Below, one piece after another: positions 9,201 to 18,387 of a stretch of 24,876 nt of DNA. The notes under the pieces are model-generated. The model was not told the DNA's origin and made no database searches. It saw only the letters and a program-made list of their open reading frames with translations. Source of the DNA: Cristatella mucedo (lineage: Eukaryota; Bryozoa; Phylactolaemata; Cristatellidae); assembly GCA_009760855.2 (NCBI GenBank), contig WPIO01000268.1, positions 132,501-157,376 of the forward strand. Reading direction: 5' to 3'. Made by a program: the position numbers and the translations under genes. Each line of letters opens with the position of its first letter. The stretch's first letter is position 1.

Positions 9201-10448
9201 GGCTCTCTGATGCTTTCTGTCTTCCTGAAAAAGCAAGAAAAGAAACAAGCGAGATCGCAACAAGAATCACTAGGTACCGAGCTAACCTGGAAGCGGATAC
9301 CGAGATGATTGATCGTAGACATATACATTTTTGGATTGTGCATCTGTGATTCAACGATATCTGAATAGAATCTAGAATTAGCCTTAGGTAGGATGAACTG
9401 CTATGATCTACACTAGTCCCGATATTCATGTCCTGTCGGTCCTGATATTTTGCATTCTTTCTCAAGCTTTCGCTTAATATGCCTAGCTAGTTTAATGTCT
9501 GCTGTAAACACTAGGCCGTCTGGGCGAGGACGCACCGTCCGCATATTCAGAGGTGCAAACTTGCCGAACATATCGGCTAGTGTCTTGTTGTAGCATTCCA
9601 CTAATGATGACAAGTCGGAAGGGGGATTGAGCAGCAGCAGCAGAAGGCGAAGAAGAGAATCTCTCACTGACAGCATCGATTTCAGTCGTCGTGTTGAGGT
9701 TTCGTGATTCGCATGTAACTTAAGTCGTGGAGAATGGCATACACTGCAGGATGAGCGAAACCCACACGCGGTCAGATATGCAGAATTAGGTAATGACAAG
9801 TGATGATAGCATGCAGATGTAGGAGAACATTCTTTTGAATGTTTGACTCTTAATGTGAGTAGGTCATGTACATGACAGTAAAAAAAACGAATTGGTCAGT
9901 GCACAAATTCAGCACAAAAGGCGTCAAATAAGTAATCAAAATGAATGTCGAAATCATCCATAACGAGCAAAGATCGATTTCTCGCACACATAATCTGAAA
10001 TCTGAGATAACTTAGGACTCGGCACCTGAGGGGCGACGGATCGCTGCCACAATTTGCAGCTTGTTGTCGGATGATCTCAAACAGAGAGATTCGAAAGAAC
10101 ATTATGCTTTGAAAGAACTGCGAACATTTTTGAAATCGAAGGAGGAAGCGAGCGACAGCGGCGAAATGACACATTTTGATTGATCTGATTGGTGGATATG
10201 AAAGAAGGAGCGCCTTCGTAGGGGCCTTCGTGTCGGTCGGTTTTGTTATCAACTTTAGCCAGGTTCCGATAAAGGCGAACAGGTCAAAGCAGTTCTCAGT
10301 AATTACATCACGTATCATTAGGGATTTATTGCCATTGCAGTGCGAGAACTCCAAAGACAAGCGTTCAAGTGGGCTGCCGAGCTATAACTGGTTTTTTTTT
10401 ATAAAAATTAAGTTAGGGTGATTAACTGCAGCGCTTGGGGGAGAGCAT

Positions 10449-10470
10449 GCAGGGCCTCGCGAGGCCCTGC
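10449..10470. repeat. 22-bp perfect palindrome
   Basis: gcagggcctcg is followed immediately by its exact reverse complement. It lies just beyond the 3' end of the minus-strand LINE-B copy. It could form a cruciform or an RNA hairpin; no function is evident. Confidence 0.9.
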
Positions 10471-10477
10471 GTAGCTC

Positions 10478-11125
10478 ATTCCCGTCTGTAACTCGTCAAA
10501 GCCACAGAGAGAGAGACTATGCGGGTGTTCCGTATGAGAGTTTTGTGTATCGCACTGAGAGCCTGAGCGGCTTTCAGTTAGCATTCGGTAGCTCTTCGGC
10601 ACTCTTTGTTTTACGGAACAAAGAGAAAGTGAGAAGCGTTGCTGATTCAGGTAGTGCTGCTGAGGTAGCGAGTCACGTGAAAGTAGCAACTCAGGACGGC
10701 GGAACAAAGAGAAAGTGAGAAGCGTTGCTGATTCAGGTAGTGCTGCTGAGGTAGCGAGTCACGTGAAAGTAGCAACTCAGGACGGCGGAACAAATATTCC
10801 ATAGTCGGAAGCAGGAGAGTAGATGTCGTTTCTTAAGAATTTTGGAAGTGAGTTCCAAAGTCTAAAACCTGCAGAACGAAAGGTTTTGGTCGCCGACAGT
10901 ATTTAAGCGGAGGAATAAAACAGCTAATAAATTGTCCATACAGGTTCTGAGGGCACGAGGAGGCTGAAACTGGTGCCGAAGTTCAGCTAGGTATGAAGGA
11001 GCCAAGCCATTGCGGGCCTTGTGTGTCAGCGAAAGAACTGTGAAATATATCTGCCGATCAGCCGGCAGCCAAAAGAGATGCTGCCAGCAAAGGAGACAAA
11101 TATTTGAACGTCTGGGATTTGTAAA
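10478..11125 (-). pseudogene. LINE-B copy (minus), C-terminal RT remnant and 3' UTR
   Basis: On the minus strand: TFKYLSPLL near 11110, LSLTHKARNGLAPSYLAEL near 11030 and HQFQPPRALRTCMDNLLAV, the conserved tail of CR1/L2-type reverse transcriptases. Then comes a 3' UTR with accgaatgctaactgaaagc and gagttacagacgggaatga, matching the plus-strand copy at 12150-12750. It is 5'-truncated, frameshifted, and carries an 86-bp duplication. Confidence 0.8.
10615..10786. repeat. Perfect 86-bp tandem duplication
   Basis: ggaacaaagagaaagtgaga at 10615 recurs at 10701. The two 86-bp units (10615-10700, 10701-10786) appear identical by eye, and a third start (ggaacaaata) begins at 10787. The duplication lies within the minus-strand LINE-B copy. 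Identity points to a recent event or to an assembly artefact. Confidence 0.9.
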
Positions 11126-12139
11126 CCTGCCTTGCATCCATAGTCATCACCAGCTGCCGCGGCCGAGTGGCTTTTTCGGTGGCCCAGCCAAAAGGGGTTT
11201 CCACTAGTCTAGCTAAGACCGAGCCAAGGAGCTAGTTACAGTGGACGGCAGTTGCTAATCTTAGACAGCGATTGACCGTGACGTGCGGAAGCCATCTCAT
11301 TCCTCCGGGAGGCTTTTAAAGTTTCGGCAGCTGTCGAAGGCGACACCTAAATTTCGACCACACGGTGATGGGAATAGCAAACATGCAGGGGCTTTCGCCC
11401 GAGCGGATTTCAACTGCCATGGGGTCTGTGGGTCTGCCGTCTTTTGTAAATCATCAATTCACGGACCGTAGAAGCAGCCGCCCCATCTAGAACTGCATTT
11501 GAACGATGGTAGTGCAAAAATAATAAGCATCCAGTAACGATCATGCATAACAGTCAGATTACAAACAACCAGCCAACCAAAGCGGGGTGGTTTGGTACGT
11601 AGGGCCACATTGGGAATCAGCAGTAAGCAAAGAGCCTTTAGATGTTCATAGGCACGCCGTTTCTGACGTGTCACGGTCGAAGAATAAACAGAAAGGTTTT
11701 TAATAAGTCTCGGCTGTATCGGTTGCCGTGCACGAGATTTGCAACAGCTGCGATTTTCGTAAGAGAATTCTGCAGCGGAGAATAAACGCTAGTGGTGCTT
11801 GGTGTCGGGAGGCGAGAATGCACTGACGTAGAATAAGCTTTGTTTGTGGTAGTGCATATTAGTTCACGAGTTGCAATAAGAGGTGTTATCAACCTTCAGC
11901 TAAACATTTAGCCACACAAGAGCTGCTCACTAATAAACACAAGTAGGCGGTGTGCAGCCCTTCGGTGGCCCTCCGGTGCCATCCGGTGCCACCTGGAGCG
12001 TATTCTTCAAGATTCTCGCAGCTCCTCAGCTGCATGCGAACAACAACAATCACTAAAACCACTGCTATGAACGGGATAATCTGTGGTGTCTACGTTGGAC
12101 ACATATGATTCATAAGCATCAACCTCGCCTATATATTTT

Positions 12140-12755
12140 CTGACTGCAACTCAAAATATGCTGGACATTATTGGTCTTCAAGTCCCAGCGGTTTGAGCAC
12201 GTGTCACCTCTGCTGAAAGAGCTAGGATGGTTGCCGGTTGAGCAAAGGATACAGAGCAAAGTTCTTACGCTGACCCACAAGGCCCGCCACGAATTGGCTC
12301 CTTCATACCTAGCTGAACTGCTGCATCAGTTTCAGCCTGTTCGCGCCCTCAGGTCCTGTGTGGACAATAAATTAGCTGTCCCATTCCTCTGCTTAAAGAC
12401 AGTTGGCGACAGAAGCTTTAGCTCTGCAGGTCCTAGACTGTGGAACTCGCTTCCACAATTCTTAAGCAACGACATTTACTCTCCAACTGCCGACTGTGGC
12501 ACATCTTTTTCAGCGGTCCTGAACTGCTACTTCTATGCTACTCACTACCTCAACTGCTCTCCTGACTCTGCTATGCTTCCCACTTTCTCTTTGTTGCGTG
12601 AGACGAAGTCTGTTGGCTACCGAATGCGTACCGAAAGCCGCTTAGGCTGTGAGTGCGCTATACAAAACTCTCCTGCGTAACACCCACATGGTCTTTATGA
12701 CTTTGTGGAGTTACTGACGGAGATACATTACATTACAATACAATCCTCACACCTC
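12140..12755 (+). mobile_element. LINE-B copy (plus), RT C-terminus with open frame and 3' tail
   Basis: From about 12185 the frame reads RFEHVSPLLKELGWLPVEQR, LTLTHKARHELAPSYLAELL, LRSCVDNKLAVPFLCLKTVG and FSSAGPRLWNSLPQFL. This is the C-terminal end of a CR1/L2-type reverse transcriptase, which in intact elements follows the catalytic palm and thumb. The frame stays open to a stop at 12678-12680. The 3' UTR then ends in attacattacaatacaat. EN and the catalytic RT motifs are absent, so it is a 5'-truncated insertion unable to move itself. It lies in the transporter intron about 65 bp before the next exon. Confidence 0.85.
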
Positions 12756-12819
12756 CAATTTTACAGTCAACACGTTGTCTTAATTAGCCTATGGTCTCAT
12801 GTTCCGAGCTATTTTCCAG

Positions 12820-14431
12820 GGACTCTGTCTTAACTCGTTGGGCCCAACGATGATTGATCTTCGGCAGCTGACATCTACCTCCGTGGAAGACTCAGCCTTG
12901 ATATTCGTGTCTCAATCAGCTGGATTTATGGCCGGATCGTTTGCTGCGAAGCCCATACTGAAGAGGTTCAACAATGAGCTGTCCATGAGTGTGCTCCTAC
13001 TCATACAAGCTATTTTCACAGCACTGGTGCCAACCACTCAAATCCTTGCATTGATGTGCTTGGCCTTCGTCGGCCAAGGATTTGCCATAGGCGTAGTAGG
13101 AATAGGTAACGCTGGGTTTCTACTGCTTATTTGCACCGCCATTGGCAGCCGGCATGGACATGTTGCCAGAAATTGTGACTGCTGATTAGGTAATGATAAT
13201 CATGCTTGTTGATTGTGATTCTTTTGCAGGTGTCACAGCTCTTTGCATTAAGTTAGGTGGACCCAAGCGCAATGGCATGTTCTTGCAAGCAGTTTACCTC
13301 GGGGTTTCTATCGGATCCGTGGTAGGACCTTTCATGGCACAACCATTTCTTTCTCGGGAAATCCACGTTGACGGCGGTGAAAGAATTATAGAAAACTCCG
13401 AAGTTACTAGGATGGCTGTCTCAGCCAACAAGTCCTTGATGAATATAGTAGGAGCGACCATGCCGAGCTACACGCCAACTGGTCAGGTCACCGGAAATAC
13501 TAGTCTGGCTCCAGATCATGTGACCAAGCACGTCAAGCTCACGCCCGAGGAAGTGGAGCTCCAGATCAACACGTTTCTGAGTTCTTTCTACACGCAGACG
13601 AATGTATTGTATGCATACATTGTCATCGGACTTATCTTGACTCTCCCATGTATGGGTTTCATGCTCTTGTATCTGAACAGAGATCGCACGAAGAGTCACG
13701 TGGCTGATGCAGAAAAGCCAAGCGAATCCCTGTCTTTTACTAACTGCACGACGCCGCTGTTTTTAACCGTAGCACTGCTCCTTACCCAGTGCCTTATTTA
13801 CTTTGGAATGCAAGACAGCTACTCAAACCTGCTCACCACCTACGTCGTTCTCAGTGACCTTCACCTTCACAAGTCTCGAGGCGTGTACGTCACTTCACTT
13901 TTTTGGGCGGCAGTTTGCGTCGGTCGACTGAATGGCATATGGATTGCAAAGTTCGCATCACCATTCGCAATGTTAATGGGTGATGTCGTGTGCGCATTAG
14001 TGTGCTCCGTAGTCCTTGCGGCCTTCGGAGATTCTAGCGAGCATATCCTGTGGGCTTTTACATTCCTGCTTGGTCTTTCGTTCGCGAGTATCAATGCAGC
14101 GACCGTGGCGTGGGCAGCACGGCACATCAGCAGCAACAACTACTTGCTCAGCCTCATCATGGTCGGCCGCTGCTCTGGTCTGTTGGTGGTGCCCACTGTT
14201 ATAACGGAGCTTATACCAGTTCTTGGCGCCGACACGCTAATGCATGCTCTCGTGGCTGTCTGCATCATGCACCTCATTTGTCTTGTCGGCGCTCAGGTGA
14301 TCGTGCACCGCCACGGCACTGCGGGTCGTATCAGCGGGAAAAGGAAGGAATCGGCCGAAGAAATGAAATTTGTTCAGAGCGAAATTTCGACGAACAATAT
14401 CGCGGCAAAGATTATTAAAAATAATGCATGA
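12820..14431 (+). CDS. MFSD4/NaGLT1-like major facilitator transporter, two 3' exons (12820-13105, 13230-14431)
   Basis: Two exons joined over a 124-bp intron encode, with the exon at 6937, a 12-helix MFS protein. Seen: the helix-1 signature GLCLNSLGPTMIDL; helix 2 ALIFVSQSAGFMAGSFAA; helix 5 FLQAVYLGVSIGSVVGPFMA then QPFLS; a long, probably extracellular 5-6 loop with NKS and NTS glycosylation sites; helix 8 VYVTSLFWAAVCVGRLNGIW; helix 10 FLLGLSFASINAATVAW; helix 12 near HALVAVCIMHLICLVGAQV. The LGPT-DL, FLQ...PFLS and SLFWAA-GR patterns are those I associate with MFSD4A/MFSD4B (NaGLT1). MFSD4B is described as a sodium-dependent sugar transporter; the substrate here is inferred. The stop is TGA at 14429-14431. 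The 12820 start is an acceptor (ttttccag). An ATG at 12799 in the same frame is a less likely start because helix 1 would be cut short. The 577 codons seen exceed the roughly 500 typical, owing to the N-terminal tail. Confidence 0.8.
13106..13229 (+). other. Transporter intron, 124 bp, phase 1
   Basis: Donor aatag|gtaacg and acceptor cttttgcag|gtgtca. Splicing leaves a single G from the left exon and GT from the right exon, making a Gly codon that continues the frame exactly. Without splicing the left frame would run into a stop near 13185. Confidence 0.85.
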
Positions 14432-15040
14432 AAAATACAATGCTTCGCAGGAAGCTTTTGGTGGTGTAGCCTTGAACAAATTTAAGCATTATGTTTTTGC
14501 ACAAAAGCCGACTCTACTAGCAAGAGACTGAAACCCATGTTTATAGAGTCCTGCATTAACGAGTCATGCAGCACTGTTGCCTCGTATATGTCGTTAGGTG
14601 ATAGGTATTTGCAGTGTTACATCATCCACAAACGTGATCAGCATTTTTTTTTTGGGCACCGTGCCAAGGTTGCTGCATTCCAGCCTCCAACCTGATACTT
14701 TCAAAAGCTTCGCTAATTACTAATTGAAAAATAAATGTTTTAATATTATCAAATTACCAATAACTATTATATAGCGCCTAAGAAAGCGACACATTTCTTT
14801 CATGGCATTTCACGTGGCAAAGGCAGGATGCCAACTTATTAGTGAAAATAGAAAGAACGATTGCAGAACGCAGTAACGCATAAAGAACGATTCAATAAGA
14901 ATGAGAAAGTTCTGTGAGAAATAAACTGAAAGCTTTTATTTAAATGTTGCAAAGTCATGGAACGTCAGGATATTGCTCATTTGAAGGTTCCGGGCGCATA
15001 CGGATGGAAGACATGGTCACTAAAGGATCTTAGATTGGCC
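14432..15040 (+). promoter_or_regulatory. Transporter 3' flank with poly(A) signals
   Basis: After the TGA the sequence turns AT-rich and holds two AATAAA signals, at 14730-14735 and 14920-14925. The first is the likelier transcript end. A tatagcgcc-type motif at 14770 resembles LINE/SINE tails but is too short to assign. Confidence 0.45.
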
Positions 15041-15044
15041 GGTG

Positions 15045-15205
15045 GCACAAAGTAAACAGCACAGCCCCACGCACGATTTTTAAAGCACAACATACGCAGA
15101 GCGGATGGTAGAGCCACTGATTGTAGTAGGATGTGGTACATCCCCGATTAGAAATTTCCGCACTACGGGCGGCATGAACTCGGTGAGTTACATCGGATGG
15201 GAAAG
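15045..15205 (+). repeat. Repeat-D copy 1, left part
   Basis: The segment caaagtaaacagcacag, then taggatgtggtacatccccg and attag, then gactcg/aactcg-like sequence, parallels 22090-22250. It continues after the LTR at 16440. Identity is moderate with many differences. The repeat has no coding potential that I can see. Confidence 0.6.
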
Positions 15206-16439
15206 TGTAACGCCGAAGGCTCGGCGGGGTAGGCTTGACCTGCCGCTTACCTAGCGGCGTAGCCTAGCGCCTAATGCCGTTCGGTTCGCTCATACGCGCA
15301 ATAGGCTGGCCGCCACGAAACGAGCGTTTCTGGCGCCGACCTGCTTACCGTTACTAAAGGGGTCATGAGTCCGTGGCTAGAATTGGAAGCGAGACACAAA
15401 TTGGGGATTTTACTGAACTTTATTCGCAAGCGCACAAAGTCGCTGCGCGTCTAGTTCAGCTTTATCTCCACACTCCTCGCACGTTCTCAACAGCACCAAC
15501 ACTCTTGCGGAGGGAATACTTCTCCACACTGAAGCGCGAACCCGAGCCTAAACCCTGACCGGTGAACTAGAACTGGTTTCCACCAGTGCGGCAGGAATAC
15601 TCCACACACGCCACCTCAAGCACTCTTGCGGAAGAAACACGTCTCCACACTTACGCTACTTACATCTATACTGGGGACGACCCAAATAGACGGAGCTCAA
15701 ACTGGAGCCTAAACCCTAACCGGAGAACTAGGGCTCCACACACGTCAACTACGCCTAGCTCGCACCGGCAAATCCCTATGCCGAGACCGCGTGCTAGCGC
15801 GCACACACACAACAAAAGAAACACAGAGTGCCAGCTCGGGCGCGATACGACCGTATTCGGTGGAGTCCACACCGAATCCTCCTAGCACTGTCTTGTCCTA
15901 TTCCGCCCATCGTCGGCGGACAGCCCGCCCTCCTCCCTCGCTTTCAGAGAAACGAGTGCCCGACGGCGTCGAAGCGCAGAGCCGGACAAAAGACACGAAG
16001 ATAATAAAAGACCCAGAGCGAGCGACGCTCGACTCTTAAATGCTTAGCTGAGACAATGGGGCAAGAGCTTAGTGGTATTGAGCCCGACACCAGGGCCCAT
16101 TACGGTAAGGAATTAATACCGACACTAGGCCAGTGGAATGTCCCCTCTGTCCAGCTTGAATGGCGAATGGGTTCCAGACGATTCTTTTTGGACAGAGTGA
16201 TGGCGAAGGTTGACAGGCCAGCCAACATCGATCAGCAGCTTCCGCGGGTATCGGACCAATTCTAAAGGCCGACTCGCCACCGCTGGTCAGAGAGCTTCCT
16301 GGCTTGCTCTTAAGCGCTTCCTCTCTAACCACACTGACGCTCCTCTCTGGCTCACTGCTCCAGGACAAAGGAGTTCTAGCCCGCCTCCGAACAGCTCTTG
16401 TTCGCGCTAAAATTCAGCCAAGGACAGCAGGGCGCTACA
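15206..16439 (-). mobile_element. Solo LTR, 1234 bp, with 4-bp target duplication
   Basis: The element starts tgtaacgcc and ends ggcgctaca, a TG...CA terminus with 8 of 9 bases inverted. It is flanked on both sides by aaag (15202-15205 and 16440-16443). Outside it, the two flanks join into a repeat-D copy that matches the uninterrupted copy at 22085-22320, which acts as an empty site. The minus orientation is inferred from a minus-strand AATAAA (at 15420, in actttattcgc). No gag or pol is present, so recombination between two LTRs probably removed the interior. A non-autonomous DNA transposon with short inverted ends is a less likely alternative. Confidence 0.65.
15500..15735. repeat. Imperfect internal duplication within the LTR
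   Basis: cactcttgcgg at 15500 and 15621, and gagcctaaaccct at 15544 and 15715, mark two copies of one segment, the second with about 50 extra bases. The taaaccctaac here resembles a plant-type telomere unit but occurs once, so it is not telomeric. Confidence 0.65.
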
Positions 16440-16490
16440 AAAGTATGGCGTACTGCTTGCAATTTGTCACATAATTTGGCTGGCGGCGCC
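16440..16490 (+). repeat. Repeat-D copy 1, right part
   Basis: tactgcttgcaatttgtcac and ataattt match tactgcttgcaatttgtccc and ataattt at 22271-22298. This completes the repeat interrupted by the solo LTR. How far homology extends past 16490 is unclear. Confidence 0.65.
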
Positions 16491-17030
16491 ATGCTACGGC
16501 GAAGAGGTCGAAGTCAGCTCAGCTCTGTACCGCGATCCTCCAATCTTCGGTCGTCCAGCGGCTGTGCTGCCGCCCCGCCCAAAGCATGCTTCTGTGGAGG
16601 CTTGCGTCACTAGGTAAGGTTTCTTTGCAACCCTTACCATACGCCCGTGTTCGTCGAGCCTTCGTCTCACTGTTGATCATTGCAATACTAAGCTCGAATG
16701 TTACGGAGTACTATGAATAGTACATTTCGTAGTTCGATTGCATTCGGGCTGGTACCGCTCCTTTCCTAAACAGCTGTTGGGAGCATCGTCGAGAGGGGCC
16801 TGTGCACAGCTGTGGTCAGCTTCTAATGACGCATTGACACAGGCCGATAACCCACTGGTGAACAGATGGTGGATTCACCATCGGGGTCGGCCAAGGCACA
16901 GCCGGAGGGGAGGAGGGAGAAGACTCGAGTGTGAGAAGGGGGCGAAGGCAGTCGTGCGTCTTGCTGCTCCGTGCCTTGTGCAATAAACCGTTGGCGTTGT
17001 TCATCGGCTGGCTCTCTGATGTGTGAACCA
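16491..17030. other. No recognised gene; one poly(A)-like signal
   Basis: Short open frames without domains. A purine-rich patch lies at 16905-16950, and an AATAAA at 16982-16987. A 46-codon frame from about 16585 has a short hydrophobic stretch (AFVSLLIIAILSS) but nothing else to support it. Confidence 0.4.
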
Positions 17031-17085
17031 AACTACACATTTGTGTAGCGCCCTCAGAGAACTTAGTTCTTTCTTGACTTTATAT
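17031..17085 (-). mobile_element. LINE-C or SINE-B 3' tail fragment
   Basis: gtagcgccctcagagaactt at about 17045 is the reverse complement of the LINE-C terminal hairpin (compare 24225-24257). Only the last 40 or so bases are preserved, so LINE-C and SINE-B cannot be told apart. Confidence 0.6.
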
Positions 17086-17126
17086 ATTCTGTAAAGCAGA
17101 GGTCGATAAACTCCGGCCCTTAGGTC

Positions 17127-17350
17127 AGATCCAGCGCACCTAGTGCTCCAGATCCGGCGCACCTAGTGCTCCAGATCCGGCGCAGCTAGTGCTCCAGATC
17201 CGACGCAGCTAGTGCTTGAGATCCGACGCAGCTAGCTAGATGCTTGAGATCCGACGCAGCTAGTGCTCCAGATCCGACGCACCTAGTGCTCCAGATCCGA
17301 CGCACCTAGTGCTCCAGATCCGACGCACCTAGTGCTCCAGATCCGGCCTA
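17127..17350. repeat. 23-bp minisatellite within the hAT MITE, 9 copies plus a partial
   Basis: The unit agatccgacgcacctagtgc + tcc starts at 17127, 17150, 17173, 17196, 17219, 17247, 17270, 17293, 17316 and 17339 (partial). Variants alternate ggcg/gacg, cacc/cagc and ctcc/cttg in blocks. The fifth copy has five extra bases (gctagctaga). The unit seems to derive from the element's own subterminal sequence. Confidence 0.95.
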
Positions 17351-17424
17351 GCGGCCCCCCAGTTATTAATTGATGGATCCGTAGCCGAATTGAGTTGTCA
17401 CGGTTTTCTTGCCCTTCACTATAT

Positions 17425-17545
17425 AGAGGTACTTTGACCTTAGAGTATCCCAACTAACGAGTTTTCGAGGCACGCGCCGTCTCTCGGCCACTTTTTATTT
17501 TGAGTTGACAGCTAAGTGTTATTGTGCTTGATTTGGCTTCCCCCC
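17425..17545 (+). mobile_element. Diverged Tigger-like fragment inside the MITE
   Basis: ctaacgag, then cgtctctcggcc and ttttgagttgacagctaag, match the element at 5598-5780 in the same order (ctaacgag, tgtctctcggcc, tttgagttgcgagctaa). It is nested in, or captured by, the hAT MITE. Confidence 0.5.
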
Positions 17546-17560
17546 TGTTTCGCAGTATAA

Positions 17561-17585
17561 AGTGGGCGTAGCGGCTACGCCCACT
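17561..17585. repeat. 25-bp inverted repeat (12-bp arms, 1-base centre)
   Basis: agtgggcgtagc, one base (g), then its exact reverse complement gctacgcccact. A further gagtgggcgtgg follows at about 17598. It is GC-rich, could form a strong hairpin, and lies near the right end of the MITE. Confidence 0.85.
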
Positions 17586-17696
17586 CCCGGCCGGCGGAGT
17601 GGGCGTGGTTTCTTCTGGCCTAGTTTGCCTTCTTGACCTCCTGAAATGGCCTAGTAGTCCAACAAAAAGTTTGCCGAGCTCTGCTATAAAGAAAGC

Positions 17697-18387
17697 ATGA
17701 TCGTGTGGTTAGTGGTGGTGCACAATGGGCCTTCACGAACTCAATATCAGGAGCCGAGCAGCCCTCAGGTAGAAGCCCGAGGGCTTTCAGATACAGCTGC
17801 CGGTTTTTTTCTTGTCCCAAGAAATTTTCAGAATGTTATATCGGAGAGATTTCTAACTTATCTCAACCCGCTTCCGAGCTATGTCGATTGCCAAAATTAC
17901 CAAGGTGGTAAGACCGCAGCTGGCCCCTCAAAATCATGAAAGCGGCCTAAACTCTTAAGCTGCGTTTATACTCAGTACCTTCCCTACTTTCCACCTAACT
18001 GGTGCGTCTGCACGACCAAGTCAAGTAGAATTGACGGCTGACTTAGTTCCGTCCATAGCTTCTAACTCTTATTCGGGAGGCTGGTATGGGCGATGGTTTG
18101 CCGGGGAAGCCGCCAAGCTAACATAAGCTGAAGTTGAGTTGGCCAGTGCAGTCATCATTGTAGACGAATAGCATGAGAAGAATAGAAGGTACGAGTGTAG
18201 AGCGTACGTCTTGCTAAATGGCATTCGGCTTCTGAAAGCACTCGTAGTAAACAGTTCTTTGCATTATTAAAATTTCAACTGATCTGCAGATATTGACTCA
18301 GTCACGAAGACATCAACAGGAGCTGTCTGTCTTCTGAGACTCGGGAACGCAGCGCTCCTATTGGCGATCGTCCTGGCTAACGCCTAG
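17697..18387 (+). CDS. Candidate two-exon small gene (speculative)
   Basis: An ATG at 17697, just outside the MITE, opens a frame to a donor gtaaga at 17908 (phase 1, 70 codons plus one base). An acceptor gatctgcag ends at 18289. The segment 18290-18387 then continues in the matching phase for 31 residues to a TAG stop. The second exon ends in a hydrophobic tail, AVCLLRLGNAALLLAIVLAN, as in tail-anchored or GPI-anchored proteins. No domain is recognised, the predicted protein is only about 102 residues, and open segments this short arise by chance. Treat it as a hypothesis. Confidence 0.22.

Larger units (their letters stand above)
7425..10375 (-). pseudogene. LINE-A: nearly full-length dead CR1/L2-type retrotransposon ORF2 (EN + RT)
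   Basis: Read on the minus strand, in order: endonuclease start near 10360 (FSHCNGNKSLMIRDVITENC), the endonuclease motif LLVMDDFDIHFD near 9950, the EN-RT linker near 9630-9450 (LVECYNKTLADMFGKFAPL), and more linker to about 9190 (FFRKTESIREPI). After the nested fragment, RT resumes at about 8810 with LLLPCITNIIDKCLASGHVP, VVKPLIKEATLDQENLSSFR and FDAIDHQVLLERLSS near 8370. The YADD catalytic motif (LGFSFYADDTQ) is near 8075. The 3' part reads WMAANFLKLNDDKNQL near 7960 and TRRSFDISHP near 7490. Frameshifts and stops interrupt it throughout, so it is inactive. The C-terminus and 3' UTR are not seen. Confidence 0.85.
7183..12819 (+). other. Transporter intron, 5.6 kb, filled with LINEs
   Basis: Inferred intron between the phase-0 donor at 7183 (gtaagt) and the phase-0 acceptor ttttccag ending at 12819. 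It contains the dead LINE-A (about 10375-7425, minus strand) with a nested LINE-C fragment, LINE-B copies in opposite orientations (10478-11125 minus, 12140-12755 plus), and about 1 kb (11126-12139) with no recognised feature. Confidence 0.6.
17097..17683. mobile_element. hAT-type MITE, 587 bp, with 8-bp target duplication
   Basis: The left end reads cagaggtcgataaactccgg. The reverse complement of the right end reads cagagctcggcaaacttttt. Both follow the cagnggtcggcaaact pattern of hAT-superfamily termini. The flanking 8 bp are ctgtaaag (17089-17096) and ctataaag (17684-17691), one mismatch apart, the target-duplication length of hAT elements. There is no transposase, so it is non-autonomous. 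It contains a 23-bp minisatellite, a diverged Tigger-like fragment and a 25-bp hairpin. Confidence 0.8.

Noticed and set aside
12799-12819. ATG at 12799 as the true transporter start
   Set aside because: It would leave helix 1 incomplete. The ttttccag directly after it is a good acceptor, and a phase-matched upstream exon supplies the missing half helix. It is still possible as an alternative start.
13421-14479. Open frames antisense to, or in other frames of, the transporter exons
   Set aside because: They are shadows of the coding sequence. The sense frame has helices, family motifs and splice sites; the others have none.
14757-14800. Another LINE/SINE 3' tail (tatagcgcctaagaaagcga)
   Set aside because: It resembles the hairpin tails of this window but is too short and diverged to assign with confidence.
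15710-15725. Telomere-like taaaccctaac
   Set aside because: It occurs as single units within an internal duplication of the LTR, not as a tandem array.
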